Below, in pieces: positions 1 to 11,239 of a stretch of 64,000 nt of DNA. Source of the DNA: Nitzschia sp. DOCU1 (Eukaryota > Bacillariophyta > Bacillariophyceae > Bacillariales > Bacillariaceae); contig OX595993.1 in NCBI GenBank assembly GCA_951394045.1, positions 1-64,000 of the forward strand, in the 5' to 3' direction. The number at the start of each line of letters is the position of its first letter. Position 1 is the first letter of the stretch. Under the pieces are notes generated by a model. That model saw only the letters and a list, made by a program, of their open reading frames with translations. It was not told where the DNA came from and did not search any database. The position numbers and the translations under genes are program-made.

Positions 1-597
1 AGCCCCTCTATTCATCCTAGCAAGCACATGGCGAGGATATCGCAGGATAGAATAACAACTAGTTTGGATCGGGTGGACAGCGAACAATCAGTGATGACGA
101 CGAGAGCATCCAGAGCATCTAGTACGAAGAAGAACAGGGGATAAATGGAATTTTTCCATCTTCGTGGTGCACAACGGATTGGGCCAGGGCTAACATGCTG
201 CCCCATACAAACTCTTATTATCACAATGCCGCAGTAGCTACTACTGGTATCCACACTGCTATTTGTCGTCTGCTGTCCTCGTTTTTGGTGCCGCGGTGAC
301 CGGCGGCACTAAGTCAATGGCTGGGCATTCGAGCACCATCAAAACCAAATGCGCAGTTGACACCAAACGCAAGTGCATTGGTGCACAGAATACGCACAAT
401 AGAAGAATCGTATGAATGATACAAGGCAGAAATTGGCGACACTGCGAAGGAGTAATATACCGGCAGTAGTTGTGTCGTATTATTCACGATGACGGACCAA
501 CCAGTGACCCTTCGTCTTTTGAGAATGATCGCACGTAGTTAAAGAAATAAGGCTATTAGCCAAAGCGAGGTTTTGTCATACCAGCGTACACATAATG
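1..597. other. No gene recognised
   Basis: I see no credible coding region, RNA gene or recognisable element here. Short open frames on both strands lack domain-like composition and are probably chance. The stretch precedes a tandem repeat and a truncated Helitron copy, so it may be decayed mobile DNA, but I found no alignment to the complete Helitron further right. Confidence 0.5.
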
Positions 598-805
598 TTG
601 CACCACGCAAAATGTGGGCTTTACCTACGTTATGTGTCATGCCGCACGCGCCATTTGAAATGGCTAGAAATTGTCAACAACAGTGCATTGAATATACGTA
701 TTGCACCACACAAAATGTGGGCTTCACGCACATTATGCATGTCATGCCGCATGCGCCGTTTGAAATGGCTAGAAATCCTCAACAGCAGCGAATTGAATAT
801 ACGTA
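598..805. repeat. Tandem duplication of a ~104-bp unit
   Basis: Two adjacent diverged copies, 598-700 and 701-805. Each starts TTGCACCACRCAAAATGTGG and ends with AATATACGTA; substitutions are scattered and unit 2 is 2 bp longer. Open frames across it on both strands simply follow the repeat, so I treat it as non-coding. It lies about 125 bp before the truncated Helitron copy. Confidence 0.85.
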
Positions 806-930
806 TTTTGAAAATTAAGGAATGTAAATGCGGCAGATGCCCCTTGACATGGCTATTGGGCAAAGAATCCGCAACATTAAATAACTGCGCACAGAATTAA
901 AAGATAGCGCAAATATGTGAAACTGGGCCT

Positions 931-1532
931 ACAACAATTCGGGTGGATCAGAAACAAACCAGCTTTCTTCGAAGAACAACAAGCTTTTGTCGACACAACA
1001 AGAATGAATATAATATTTGAACATGATGACAAGACTACGACAGTCAATCTTGGCCGACGACATTGAGGACGACGAAGAGAATGATGATTCGAACGACGAA
1101 GAAGACGACGAAGACGACGACGATTCAGACGATGAAGATGTATAGTAAATAGGAAGCGCACCTAATGCGCAGCCAAAATGTGCAGCACTACTGCGCACTC
1201 TATTTTTGTACCATCAAAATCGCAAGCACCTTTTTGGTCTCTCCACAAATCCTGTCCGAGCGACGTCTTTGACGCAGCTCACGACAACCAAAGTCATACT
1301 TTATTTAACCCAAAGTAGATTACGACAGCAAAAGTCATCCATTTCTGTAACTAATGCGAGGATGCCGGCGAGGATGCCTTGCCTCCAAAAAGGCAAATTC
1401 CATAAATGAAAATCCACTGATATTTTTTCTTCTCTAAGTGAGGGCTTAGTAAAAACGAAAACGCGACCTAAAAAATGAGCGGTTGAATCCCCCCCCCCAC
1501 ACCCCCCCCAGGTATAGCGAGTGGCCTCGGAT
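931..1532 (+). mobile_element. Internally deleted Helitron copy (3' part)
   Basis: Sense-strand remnant of the same Helitron family that lies inverted at 3795-9805. From about 931 it matches the helicase segment around the Walker B region (FEEQQAF...RMN). Near 1003-1020 it jumps about 1.1 kb to the last residues (MMTRLRQSILAD), the acidic tail and the stop at 1143-1145. It then continues through the same 3' non-coding tail, with a C-rich run near 1490-1510, ending at the shared GGCCTCGGAT (1523-1532). Both joined parts contain GAATAT, so the deletion probably used microhomology. The joined frame is not open throughout. A non-autonomous derivative; its 5' limit is unclear. Confidence 0.8.
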
Positions 1533-1815
1533 CTACTAGGTACGTACAGCAGTAAAGTCGGTGGTATAGTATGGATACGGCTCATCGCCGGTGAGTGTAT
1601 GACAGACGTCAGCATTCTTTCGACACTATGTATTTGAAGAAGCTACTTGAGCTACCAAGCATTCACTACTACTATACCGCAATGGGTGCCCTATACATTT
1701 GTTTGTTTGGAGGTACTAATCTGCCCGCGTTCTTTCCATTGTATAATCATGGCCTACTACGGAAGCAAAGCGTATTTATAATCCAGTTTGGTGGAGCCTC
1801 CTAGGGGGCTCAAGA

Positions 1816-3493
1816 TTAGCGGCAAGAAAAGAAGCCACCACTGCGGTTCTCCCAATCCATGAGGATCGAGTTCAACGAACCCAACAATGCCGCACCCGTA
1901 AAGATTAGGGAGAATCCAATCAGCACGTAAGAAATTAGGCTAGTCGTCGAAGGAAACCAGATCGGAACCCCAATGACCTTGCGATACAGGATCGCTGGTA
2001 AAAGTAGTGTCAGAGGTATACTTGTCAATGCACCGATCAATGCCACCAAATCTTTGAAGAAAGGAATTGCGTTGGAGATTAAAAAAGCGCTTGAAGCCGT
2101 TGAGAACGTCAAGATCAGCCATCGATGATGGTCCTCAAGGTCTTTGACCGGACCCCACTTGTGAAAGAAAATGCGGTCCATGGATGCACAGATGGCCTGA
2201 GAATTGATTGCATAGGAGACCACGACATGAATCCATAAGAAAAATCCTGCTATTCGTCTGTCCAAACCCGATGGAACTGCATCGAAGAGAAAGCTGGGTG
2301 GATCTTTTCAAAAGAAGCGAGCACGCGTCATATAAGAGCATTGCAAAAATCCCAGCAGACGCCAGACCACACATAATGTCCTTACTTGAGCCCGAGAATA
2401 CCACGACAAGGACATAGAACGAGGCGAAAATCGTGAGCGACACCGCGAGGCTCTTCGGGGCAGCTTCACGATCCGCAAGTTCATGTCGAATGTTTAGGAA
2501 GAGCTTTTGCGATCCCATGGCAAATCCAATACTGCCCATGGAAGAGAGCTTCCTAAAAATCGAAAAGTTGTTATTGGAGCCGGCAGACAGGTACCTTCGA
2601 ACGTTGCCCTCATCGTGGGGCGCGCCATCGTACTGTGCAAAGTATATGCACTGCATAATGACGACGAGTAGGGCCGACAGGGAAACCAGACTGACCGTTC
2701 GTCCCAAGTTGGCCATCGTGCGCAGCTGGGAAACCACAAACATCAGCGTAGCAGCTATCAGCCCAGCTTGTGGGATGCAGAGCCAGTCTTCGCCTAGTAA
2801 TGCTGCCACTGCATGAGCCATCACCAATATGTAGTCTCCGAGGACCAGAAATATGTTTGTATAGAACAAAACCATAACAACCCGTGCGTAGAGGGGATTT
2901 CGAAAGAGAGCCGCGGTCATCCCAATAAAATCAAAAGTCGCAGTATCGTGATGCAAGGAATGGTGATTCCCAGTCTGGTCTGGATCCAATTGATCGTCGC
3001 CATCGTCGTCGTCGCCTGCAATGGCGTCATAGATTCTCTCGCCGCGGTCTGGGGCGAAGACTTCCGTTTGCTCTAAGACATGATCTTCATCAATGCCAGT
3101 GAGTGACTTGAATTGTTCATTTTCCGCCTTTTGTTTTCTCTCCACATATGCCGCGGCATTGCTCAAAATAGTGCCCGCGTACAAATTAATCGGGCCGTTC
3201 AACACTAAGAAGGAAAGCCCAAAGCCCCAGCCCAATACACTAATGCTCCCCGGAAGTGCCAACACGCCGGTCCCCATACAATCTGCAGTTAAAAGGGCGG
3301 CTCCTTGCCAAAACGTCAAATCGTTTGGCGAAGCATACCTGTAGTCGGTGGCCGCGGAGAAGTTGGAATCTCGCCGTCGAAGAGACGTGAAACCAGGTGG
3401 CATCATCGACGGTATTGTAGGGTCGCGGATCCCGAGAAAGAAGTCATCCTCCTTGGCTTCTTGAATACCTCTGTTGCTCGATCCTATTATCAT
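1816..3493 (-). CDS. AAAP-family amino-acid transporter, 2 exons
   Basis: Exons 3493-2386 and 2276-1816, 522 aa. The 109-bp intron (GTAAGG...GCAG) restores the frame so that the chain reads FSGS-IPSG-LDRRIAGFF. A charged cytosolic N-terminus of about 65 residues is followed by WQGAALLTADCMGTGVLALPG, typical of transmembrane helix 1 in the amino acid/auxin permease (AAAP) family, then about ten hydrophobic helices. The acidic loop near residues 115-170 is long. By family, it should be a proton-coupled amino-acid transporter of the plasma membrane or vacuole; substrate and location cannot be read from sequence. The gene and the adjacent tRNA sit between two inverted Helitron 3' ends. Confidence 0.85.
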
Positions 3494-3648
3494 GTTGAAA
3501 TGACGTTGAAGGATCTGTTAGCAAAGCATCAGCACAGCTCTTTCTTCAATAGAGTGTCAGAGGTCGATAGTCGACAATCCATACTGTGGTCGCGCGGCAA
3601 AAACGATCTTTCGTCCAGCTTGTCTCCCCGCGATTTTCGTAAAAAGTT

Positions 3649-3721
3649 CACCGAATAAGGGGATCGAACCCTTGACCACACGATTAAGAGTCGTGCGCTC
3701 TACCGACTGAGCTAATTCGGC
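3649..3721 (-). tRNA. tRNA-Lys (CTT)
   Basis: A 73-nt cloverleaf on the minus strand. The acceptor arm GCCGAAT pairs with ATTCGGT (G:U at the first pair). The A-box-like TAGCTCAGTCGG and B-box-like GGTTCGATCC are intact. The anticodon stem CACGA/TCGTG encloses loop CTCTTAA, giving anticodon CTT. No intron, and CCA is not encoded. It lies 74 bp from the Helitron 3' end. Confidence 0.95.
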
Positions 3722-3794
3722 ATGTTGACTCTGGCATATTTATCTAGCTTGATAGAATTTAGGAAACGTAAATTGTCGATTCCGCCAGGAATGA

Positions 3795-6700
3795 ATCCGA
3801 GGCCACTCGCTATACCTGGGGGGGGTGTGGGGGGGGGGATTCAACCTTCCATTTTTTAGGTCGCGTTTTCGTTTTTACTAAGCCCTCACTTATAGAAGAA
3901 AAAATATCAGTGGATTTTCATTTATCGAATTTCACTTTTTGGAGGCAAGGCATCCTCGCCGGCATCCTCGCATTAGTTACAGAAATGGATGACTTTTGCT
4001 GTCGTAATCTACTTTGGGTTAAATAAAGTATGACTTTGGTTGTCGTGAGCTGCGTCAAAGACGTCGCTCGGACAGGATTGTGGAGAGAACAAAAAGGTGC
4101 TTGTGATTTTGATGGTACAAAAATAGAGTGCGCAGTAGTGAGGCGCATTTTGGCTGCGCAGTATGTGCGCTTCCTATTTACTATACATCTACCGTTTCTA
4201 AATCTTCGTCGTCTGAATCGTCGTCTTCTTGGTTGTCATCTTCGTCGGCCAAGATTGACTGTCGTAGTCTTGTCATCATATTCAAATATTCTTCGTCAGG
4301 CTGAAAAGAGATATCGTCGGGCAAGGCAGAGGAGAGGAAAATGCCACTTAGTGTACGAACTCTGGAAAGGACGACATAGGCCCAGTTTCGCATCCGACAC
4401 CAATCAACCACGACCAGATTGTCGACAGATTTGCCTTGTAGTTTGTGGACCGTAGTAGCGTAATTTATCACGGCTGGAAAGTGAACCAGATCGATTGCCA
4501 GGCTCTCTCTTTTCTTCTTGCTTGGGTCAGTACTGCAAGGATATTGGACCTTCATCGTTTTCGATCTCGGATAAAGTTTGAAGATGCCTTCGAATGATGG
4601 GGAGTGCATTTTGTCGAAGCGCAAAACAATATGATCAACATCATCAATAGCCACCGTATTGACCCATCGCCCATGCATTTTCATTGGTTTTAGCTGCGCA
4701 TTGGGCTTGAATACCGCTTTTTGGAATGCGCAGCAGGTTCCATTTGCGACTCCGAGTTTCACCGTTATATTCTCGCTCACCATCATCTCGCATCCGTGAA
4801 AAAGTGCCAGAAACGGATCTGCTTTGTAGGTTCTATTCGTGATGTGTGCATCGGAACACCTTTCCCACAACAATTTATGATGAAGCGGAGTGAGAGTCCG
4901 CTTATTGACTGACCATTTGCCGGTACCTCGAATAATGATGGCGCCTTCTGGGATAGGATCCCCGCGCTGAGATGAGTGAAACTGATTGAGGTAAGTGCGA
5001 AAAACACTTGCGTTGATTTCAGAGCGTTTCTGGTTGGTGAATACCGCATACCGCGCATCCAAATTCTGAGGAATTTTTAGCTTGTTGGGGTATATTTCAC
5101 GTTCGCGTAATAGGGTGCGCAGAAGTGCATCATCACCATCTCGTGCTTTACTCATTGCTTCGCCCAAAAGAGGATCGTCCTTGTACCTGTGCGTTCCATC
5201 TAGTTCCACCATTTGATTCAAGCAAAGTTCCCACAATGGACTTGGCTCTCCCTTGAAGATGGGTTCACCACCAATTCCATCCAATTGGCAGAAATCGCCA
5301 ATGAATACAATTGGTATGTTTCCGTAAGCATATTGTCGACAATCCGTCAAGCTTTGCAAACGTGCGCTCAAATTGCGCAAAGTTGTCTGAGTTCCAAACG
5401 ATATCTCGTCAACGATATTCATTCTAGTGTCGATGAAGGCTTGTTGTTCCTCGAAGGTAGCTGGTTTATTTTTGATCAACCCGAATTGTCGACAAGTTGT
5501 ATCACCTGCAATCGAAATGGAAGCAGCACCGGTAATAGCCGTCAACCGAATTGTTGTTTCCGTGAAGTGATGGTGGATGTTGGAACTAAAAGCTTTAGCG
5601 TAAGCCATAAGAGAATCCAGAATTTTTGCTGTATTCGACAGTTAGGACTGTTGCGTTCTCATTATTCAAATAGCAGGATATTGCGACTTACATTTTCCGG
5701 CACCGGCTGGACCTGTGATGAACATCGTCAGCGGTCCCACCCGCTGTCGTGATCCACACGCCATTCGTTTCAATCGAGCCTTTTCTCTCAAATTGCCAGG
5801 ACCTTCTGCATCTTTATAGAACGTCGAGACATAAGTCGAAGCCAAAATTTCGAAGGCACGCTGTTGCTTTTTGTCAAGTTTGTCTCGCCTGCCCCATTGC
5901 TTGATGGATGCGCATGTGCCGTTTGCAAAACTGGTGATATTACCACTTCGTTCTGCAGCAGTGTTTGTAGAATACACTAGCGTGCTTTGGGTTGCGAGTC
6001 TGTTTAAGGTTTGCAGTTGGCATTTGAAACGCTCATTATGGACTGCGCCACCAGTCAATGAAGGCTCTTCTGCAGGAAGTTGATGTTCACTTATGACAGA
6101 TACGGATTGATGGGGTGCTAAATTCGCTGTAGTAGACGAAATAGTAACTTCATTGCATGCTCCTTTCTGGGCGACGTTCGAAGGGTTGATAACCTCCGAA
6201 ACGTAACTTGCATCAACGTTGTCAGCAGTGTCGAATTCTATGGAAGCTTGCGCTAACACTGATTCGAGATGCTGAGCTTCCATAAAGGGATCTGCTTCTT
6301 CCAAGTTTTCTTCTGCTTCTTCATCCAGTGTCGTAGTATTCGTCAATTCATTCATTGGTAGTTCAACGCGCAGTGAATTATGAATATTCTGAATATTGTT
6401 GCCGTATTGGATTGCCTCTTCCGAAATGTACTGCGCATACTCGCGAAAAGCCTCTTGATAGCTCTCGTTGTTGCCAAGAAGTTCTTCAAAATTCTGGAAT
6501 GGCTTGAAAAGCATCAAGAACCTCCGACAGTATGTTTCCCTGTTCTTGAAAATGGGGGAGGATGACGGCAAATCGCAAGGTTGAAGCAACGATCCACCGA
6601 ATTCTGAAGAACTGACCAACCAACTCCATCCGAAATTGCCCACACGTTTCTCGTTGCATTTGACAATAACATAACGTTGGTGCAGAGGATGGTCGGCAGT

Positions 6701-9700
6701 GAAATGATAGGCTTTTAGGTCTTGAGTTTTTGCCATAGCCGCTGGCACAACATCGGTTTGCCGATAGAACTTAAAAAAGGTCCAGTCCTTCAATCGGGCA
6801 TCACGGTAGATATAATTCATAGCAGTATGACACCAAGTCGCTTTCCCGTTAACCATTCGCATCACACCAAGTGAATCTTTACCAAGCAGCCATGATTCCG
6901 ATGAAACGACGGGTATAGCAACATTAGGATGCGAGAAACGGAAGCGTGATTCTCGCAGAGCAAGATAATGCGCCATTGGCGCAGCGCAAATGTGTGCGTT
7001 CACGTGGGCATAAACTCCGGCTAATAAGCGACGGAACCCTTCATGACGCGGTGTTCTTTCATTGGAATCCTGCTGTTCTTGGGCATTTATCAGATTCGAA
7101 ATAACTTCAGCAACTTTGGCGTAAGCTTGCCGTTCTTCCTTTTGCTGACCTTTAGCTTGATATCCTGTGACATAGAAAACGCATGGTCCATTCATTGCGA
7201 CTAACACGTTCGTGTTGTACCCGAGAGATTTGGTCAGAATTGGAGAATGCGTATTCATGAAAGCATCTTGTACGTTTCGAGCAGGGGTGAACCGAAACAT
7301 TTCATACTCGGTAGATTCACCGAACACGTTAAACCACAAATCCAAACAACCTTTAGTTTTCAACATATCCTTCTCGCACGTTTCCTCTGGTAGATTGAAA
7401 CAACATTCGCAGCCTTTTGCGAAACAGCGGTTGACATGAACACAACAGTGGGTATTATGGAATACGCTTGACATAAAGTAGCGACGTCCAGTTTGCTTAG
7501 GTTCCTGTGTGCACCAATCAGTGTTCATTTGTTCGTTGAACAAAAAATGATCAATTCGTTTGTTCTTGTCAGGAAATTCGTAGTTGTCTGAGTTCATAAC
7601 GAAGTTGATTGCATTAGCATTCACGTCGTCGATGCGCAGCTTATTTCCACACGTGTGGCACGTTGCGATGTGACCGTTGTGTTCTCGACATTTGCGCTTA
7701 TGCCGCATTTCTCGCAGTACTTGTTTTGGTACAGGTGTGATGTTTCGTTCCTTTTGTCGTCTTGTAATATAAGACTGTGCATCCCTTTTCCTCTTTCGTA
7801 CTCGTTGCTTAGGATTGCATTTTGGACACTGAAAAACACGGTAGTCTGAAAAGATCCCAGATTCCAGATCTTCATCTTGGAAAAGCTTTGCGCTGGCTAT
7901 TTTGCCACAAAATGTAAGTAGTTCCTTTTTTGCAATCGATCTTGCGGATTTCGACACACTATCATCTTGACATTGCACGTTGTGCATTAACTTTCCCCAA
8001 TCCTTAATAAACAGCAGAAAGTGTCCATGAAGCGTTTTTCTTCCTTGTTCTTCTGTCGCCAAGCACCACGCAGTCAACTCACCAAAGATTCCCGGTCCTT
8101 TAGCTTTATGCTCCTTGCAATCCCATTGGAGCAGGTGTTCGATCACAAGAGTCGTGATACGATCGTATTCTTCGGCACAGAAACCAGGGTAACTGTTGCG
8201 AGTTGTCTGACGTTCCAGATATTGTTCATATATCAGTTCGTTTGACATGGCGTCTATGACTTCTGGCGGTTCATACTCAAAACGGTTCTCTTGAGGTAGG
8301 GCATAGCATGAGATGCGATAGTTGCGTTTATCGTCCGGGGTCAACGTAAGAAAGACAGCGGGAAGACCGAATTCCATAACGTATCCAAAATATTCGCGGC
8401 GCGCTTTTTGAGCGGCTTCATTAGTATGTGGCAAACTTCCGCATGTAGCATGAATGGATCGCAAGAACTGTGCGTTTCGCTGAGATGAATATTGTCTTGG
8501 ATCATTAGACCTCACTGCTCTAATCCCACTTTGTAGTTCATCCACCGTCATGGCACCAACTTGCTCTGCGAACGAGGTTCCTCGAGGATGTGAAAAATTC
8601 GCTCGTAAGCAAGTATCTTTGAATATCAGCTCTTTCATGAGGAGATTGAAGACAATCAATATGAACATTGCCCCATGGAACGCACGGTTACCAGATTGTA
8701 AATAACGGCGCAGTGTTTTTGTTTGATTCCTCTTGAAAGCAGTCGGAACTTGAAAAATCTTTGACAGCTGGCCCAATGCCGGATCTCCGGGTAACCCAGA
8801 ATGACCGTACGGAAATATCAGAGGAAACGCACGTGAAACAGTGTCGTTGTTGTAGTCCACGACAATATCTGCACTAGGTCGTGCATGAATTCTTGCGTTG
8901 AAATTACCATTCTCAAACCGTTCCATAACGAATTTGCGAAATTCTTCCTGATTTGCGAAACCACCATTCAAAGTAGTGGGATTGGAGCCATCTGGAAGTA
9001 CGACTGTGACACTAACATGATTCTCCAGCACGACGTCCTGAGTTTGAAGAAGGTCTTCGTCGTCACTTTAAATGTTACTTGTTGTCAGCTTCATAATAAG
9101 TCGAATATTGGACAATAATTGACTGCGCACTCCACTTACCAATTTTGTGTCTCAATATATGGTTCCGGAACCGTGTCGGGGATGACAATATTTGCATAGT
9201 GACAGTTGTTCGCTTTCAACCAAAGGAGTGCGCGCTTCACTTTTGCGCCGTCCACCATTACTTGTTTTAACACTGTTGCTCGTTGATCAGTTGTGAAAGG
9301 CCCACACAACACGACTAGCAATTGTCCATTCATTCCCGCACTGTTGAGGTTGTCAATATGCGATACAATCGGTCCAGGTTTGTGATCGTAAAAAGTATGC
9401 CAGCCTTGAATATGCTGATGACACCCTCCGAAAAAGATCCAACTCTGGCAAACGGTGCGCACTGTACTAACCAACGCCAGTTCCACTTCGTTCAGACAAG
9501 TCAGTTCAGGTGGCGGGTCGCCAACAAGATATCCCATGATTAGTGCGTCGTCAGGCGGCCACCGTGTCTTCGGACTTTTATCAGAATTGTCTTCCAAATG
9601 CTTTTTGCAGCAATTGCAGATGGCTATGCGGTCCTGCAACTTGTTGTTGTTGTCGTCGTTGTGATTTCAGCTTGCAATTCAACGAATTATGACCTTTCGC

Positions 9701-9805
9701 ACAAAAACCCGATCCATCGATGTCAGAATTTTCCACCACTCCACGCCGGCCGTTTTCACTACGCAACTGATGGCTGCCTACATATTTCGAGCATGCCAAT
9801 AGCAT
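3795..9805 (-). mobile_element. Helitron, full coding content, minus orientation
   Basis: Holds a Rep/helicase gene with HUH nuclease and Pif1-like helicase motifs. The 3' boundary at 3795 is set by the end of homology with the inverted copy at 931-1532. About 340 bp of shared 3' tail (3795-4150) is nearly identical between the two, suggesting recent activity. The shared terminus reads GGCCTCGGAT, preceded by two C runs; a canonical CTRR end and terminal hairpin are not obvious. The 5' boundary is not resolved and lies somewhere between 9640 and 10155; 9805 is nominal. Confidence 0.75.
4181..9639 (-). CDS. Helitron Rep/helicase (DUF6570-HUH-Pif1)
   Basis: Three exons: 9639-9140, 9065-5692 and 5628-4181, about 1773 aa. 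Introns of 74 bp (GTAAGT...AAAG) and 63 bp (GTAAGT...ACAG) both restore frame; the second splits the Walker A lysine/serine, giving GPAGAGKS. Order: DUF6570-like N-terminus with a Cys pair (CNCC) and GDPPPEL; Rep with HUH motif HGHFLLF and a two-tyrosine motif (YVTGYQAK); a Cys/His-rich stretch; then SF1B Pif1-like helicase with Walker A, Walker B (VDE), GDFCQLDG, HKLQGKSV and VVLSRVRTL; then an acidic tail. It would nick and unwind DNA for rolling-circle transposition. The first exon is uncertain: an upstream frame near 9690-9800 has a zinc-knuckle-like C..KGH....C that may belong to it. No stops or frameshifts seen in the spliced frame. Confidence 0.85.
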
Positions 9806-10155
9806 ACCACACGCGAGCTGTTGAAGTCAGCGCTTCCCAACTGACGCTTGCGCAGCCTCAATAAATGCGATTCCCCCACCATTCACCCTCATCCAGGCAC
9901 GCAAGTATGTTCCGCATATACGTTACTTACACGCGCGCCACACCAGCCATCCTCGACGCCCACCAGTTCCGCCATCACGCGTGCCAGCCACTCCCGGCAT
10001 GATGCCCACAGAACCCAGCCACGTGTCCAGGCCGAGCCCTTCTTTGCAATCGAATAATCATCCGACAAAGCCTGGCGACAGCACATATTCATCCTCCCAA
10101 GCCTTCAAAACGAACTACGTAACGATATCTCCAATACGATCAATTCATCTCATTT
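9640..10155. other. Helitron 5' flank, no confident gene
   Basis: Holds the undefined 5' end of the Helitron and an open minus frame (9805-9581) with a possible zinc knuckle that could be an upstream exon of the Rep gene. Nothing else is recognisable. Confidence 0.4.
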
Positions 10156-11172
10156 TTACAGTGGGAGTAGGGTTGGGTAGTCAGCATAGACTTCTTGAGA
10201 GGTGATCCTTTCGTTACGCCTTTCTGGGCTCCACAGCACCTCTGCGGATAGTAAGCAGTCATCCACCTGGCAGTCGCTAGCAATCCGAGTCAAGGCGCTC
10301 TCTAGCTCGATGCGGTTACGAATCTGTGAAATGCGGGTGGAATCACCCTTAATACAAAGATTGATGGTAACGATAGCCACTGTGGCTCGGGGGTACGCAT
10401 CTACCGAAGCGTAAGGCGCACGATTGCTTTGTTTGCCCCCGCTGTAATTTGAAACTGGTGATACATGTAGAAAATAAGGAATTGTAGAAAAGCATTGAGT
10501 CGGCCAAAAGACACGGCACACGAAGCTGAGCACAATAAATCGATCGTTCCACAACGTACCAGTCTCTTCGTCGTACTTGCTTCTGCCTCCGATAGAAAGG
10601 ATGTTAAATTCTCGCTGAGCATCAGATGCTTTACGGAAATGCGAATATGTCGAGTCTGCAGAAACAATGGCATCCTTTTGGCGTAAAAGCTCCAGCGTTG
10701 CCTCTGTGATTAGGTCTTGAACGCCCTTTCGCGTATCTGTACGAGCCGACAAAGCCAGCCGAGAAAGTCGAGCCAAGATGGAATTAGGGCTGTCGCGATC
10801 AGGAACATTCAAAGCCACTGTAACTGAAACGACCGAAATGCCTGGACCTAGGGCACTTTCGAGGTTTCCACGGCGGCCGTCCTCACCAAGTTTGTCCATG
10901 ACGTTCAGAGCGACAATTGAACCAACGGCGGTCACCAAAACAACGTCGGACATTCGGGCCCGTCTCACTGGGCCAGCATACGCCCTGGTCGCCACAGCGG
11001 TTTCTCCTACGAGTTGCGAATGAGAGTGCACGTGCACATGGGGGGCCCGGTGAATAATGATCCTTGGTTGCGCTCGATGGTAGGATCGAATAGGCCCCGA
11101 ATGGTAGGAGGAAGACCTTGGCGGTGACATCCTAGAGATTGGAGGTGGGCTTTGCCTGAAAGAGCCACCCAT
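10156..11172 (-). CDS. DUF1517 (FLAP1-like) plastid protein, 5' end damaged
   Basis: Exons 11172-10560 and 10400-10156 (intron 159 bp, GTACGT...GTAG), 285 aa from the first Met. Family features: N-terminal Ser/Pro/Arg-rich stretch, a hydrophobic helix (VVLVTAVGSIVALNV), the core with LSRLALSA, GVQDLITEATLELLR and SKYDEET, and the C-terminal VLWSPERR...YADYPTL. DUF1517 proteins occur in cyanobacteria and plastids; FLAP1 is linked to acclimation to fluctuating light. Upstream of this Met the frame stays open as a hydrophobic leader ending NPAFARSGGRMGG, like a thylakoid signal, then meets a TGA at the junction with a retroelement about 11235. So either exon 1 and its transit peptide were cut off by the insertion, or a distant exon splices in (a pyrimidine-rich tract ends in AG just before CCTTTGCC). 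Confidence 0.75.
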   Translation of the reverse strand: MGGSFRQSPPPISRMSPPRSSSYHSGPIRSYHRAQPRIIIHRAPHVHVHSHSQLVGETAVATRAYAGPVRRARMSDVVLVTAVGSIVALNVMDKLGEDGRRGNLESALGPGISVVSVTVALNVPDRDSPNSILARLSRLALSARTDTRKGVQDLITEATLELLRQKDAIVSADSTYSHFRKASDAQREFNILSIGGRSKYDEETGTLWNDRFIVLSFVCRVFWPTQCFSTIPYFLHVSPVSNYSGGKQSNRAPYASVDAYPRATVAIVTINLCIKGDSTRISQIRNRIELESALTRIASDCQVDDCLLSAEVLWSPERRNERITSQEVYADYPTLLPL

Positions 11173-11239
11173 TCGACCACCACTTCGGGCAAAGGCTGGG
11201 TTGATAGTTGCAAAATTTAGGACAAAGAAGAGGATGTAA

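Noticed and set aside
573..900. Overlapping open frames on both strands
   Set aside because: They follow a two-copy tandem repeat and have no domain-like composition.
1206..1409. Open frame repeated nearly identically at 3918-4148
   Set aside because: It is the shared 3' non-coding tail of the two Helitron copies, read antisense to the element in one of them.
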